Source: a virus. From it: a DNA stretch of 23,355 bases. The notes beneath the pieces are model-generated. The model was not told the DNA's origin and did not search any database. It was given only the letters and a program-made list of their open reading frames with translations. A program made the translations under genes and the position numbers. The stretch lies in IMG/VR virus record IMGVR_UViG_3300021440_000124, positions 1-23,355 of that record. The stretch is one strand, 5' to 3'. Below, piece after piece: positions 22,856 through 23,355 of this stretch. How positions within the stretch are numbered: position 1 is the stretch's first letter; every line of letters begins with the position of its first letter.

Positions 22856-22864
22856 GGAGACACT

Positions 22865-23355
22865 ATGGCACTCGTCGACATCAATGGGCGCTCGGTAGTC
22901 GTGCCTGACGACATGGCGCAGCATTTCGACCCATCGTCGGCTCTCGTCGGCTCGGTGTTCGACATGCCGAAGACGCTCATCCCACCGGCTCCACAGATGC
23001 CCGAGCCACCAAAGCCGGACCCGTACCCGTTCGACCCTGCCGAAGTCGCGTATCACACGGGTCGCGCGCCAGTGTTCGACAGTGACCAGGGCACGCTCGT
23101 GAACCCTGCGACGGGTATGCCGTCCGGCGTTCCGAAGTCGCAGCCGCGCACGGATGCCGCGCGCATCGGCATCCAGGGCTTCGGCGACGGCCAGGAGTAC
23201 GCGGGCCCGCCGGATACGAGCATCCCGAGCGTCACCGGCGGCGCGATGCCTACGCAGGACGCACAGAACGTCGCTGGTGCACCGGCGGCACCGCGTGAGT
23301 ACGTGGCGGGCAAGTTCGACAACAGCGACCAGGCCATCGCGAAGAGCAACAAGGC
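22865..23355 (+). CDS. Start of an internal virion-type protein, cut by window end
   Basis: An open frame from ATG 22865, preceded by GAGGAG that overlaps the previous stop, runs to the window end without a stop (163 codons visible). The start MALVDINGRSVVVPDDMA is a compact beta hairpin-like unit; the following 140 residues are Pro/Gly/Asp-rich and probably disordered, with PPAPQMPEPPKPDPYPF and a GTLVNPATG motif. It is the second gene of the likely ejection block, and a long protein with enzymatic domains further on would be normal here. The visible part does not show which. Confidence 0.65.
   Translation, partial: MALVDINGRSVVVPDDMAQHFDPSSALVGSVFDMPKTLIPPAPQMPEPPKPDPYPFDPAEVAYHTGRAPVFDSDQGTLVNPATGMPSGVPKSQPRTDAARIGIQGFGDGQEYAGPPDTSIPSVTGGAMPTQDAQNVAGAPAAPREYVAGKFDNSDQAIAKSNK

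Overview
The window is a segment of a tailed-phage genome (free phage or prophage) with high GC (roughly two thirds by eye, not computed). Nearly every gene is on the + strand and tightly packed. The virion genes point to a short-tailed, podovirus-like phage: terminase large subunit, portal, scaffold, major capsid protein, head-tail adaptor, a P22 gp10-like tail hub and Gln-rich ejection-type proteins are present, with no tail tube, sheath, tape measure or tail assembly chaperone in sight. The host cannot be read directly. High GC and a Cys-rich lipoprotein of a style common in Myxococcota make a Gram-negative, perhaps myxobacterial or related, host possible, but that is weak inference.

Layout. 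1-131: non-coding, with operator-like repeats. 132-356: small HTH protein. 359-691: a minus-strand Cys-rich lipoprotein, the only supported minus-strand gene and a likely moron. 739-1722: replisome-organizer/initiator-like protein with an embedded array of five 11-bp tandem repeats followed by a 41-nt pyrimidine tract, which looks like a replication origin inside the initiator gene. 1719-2992: a chain of small coupled genes, two of them with zinc-ribbon-like cysteines. 2993-3081: the clearest module boundary, with a hairpin and a CAGT repeat cluster. 3082-5067: possible small-terminase-position gene, GNAT acetyltransferase, GroES-like co-chaperonin and several small genes, most joined by ATGA/GTGA overlaps. 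5067-11374: TerL, small acidic protein, portal, scaffold and major capsid protein, the last preceded by a hairpin that overlaps its ribosome binding site. 11398-14490: small virion protein, then three consecutive genes with N-terminal export signals (fibre-like protein, membrane-anchored protein, lipoprotein-like protein). 14493-18948: adaptor fused to an extra N-terminal domain, collagen-like fibre, two small virion-type proteins and a tail fibre. 18952-22047: tail hub. 22049-end: ejection-type proteins, the last cut off by the window.

How it works together: an HTH regulator and an initiator with its own origin start the replication region. TerL, portal, scaffold and MCP build and fill the head, perhaps with help from the phage GroES-like protein. 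Adaptor, hub, fibres and collagen-like protein make the short tail and host-binding apparatus. No lysis, integrase or tRNA genes were recognised here.
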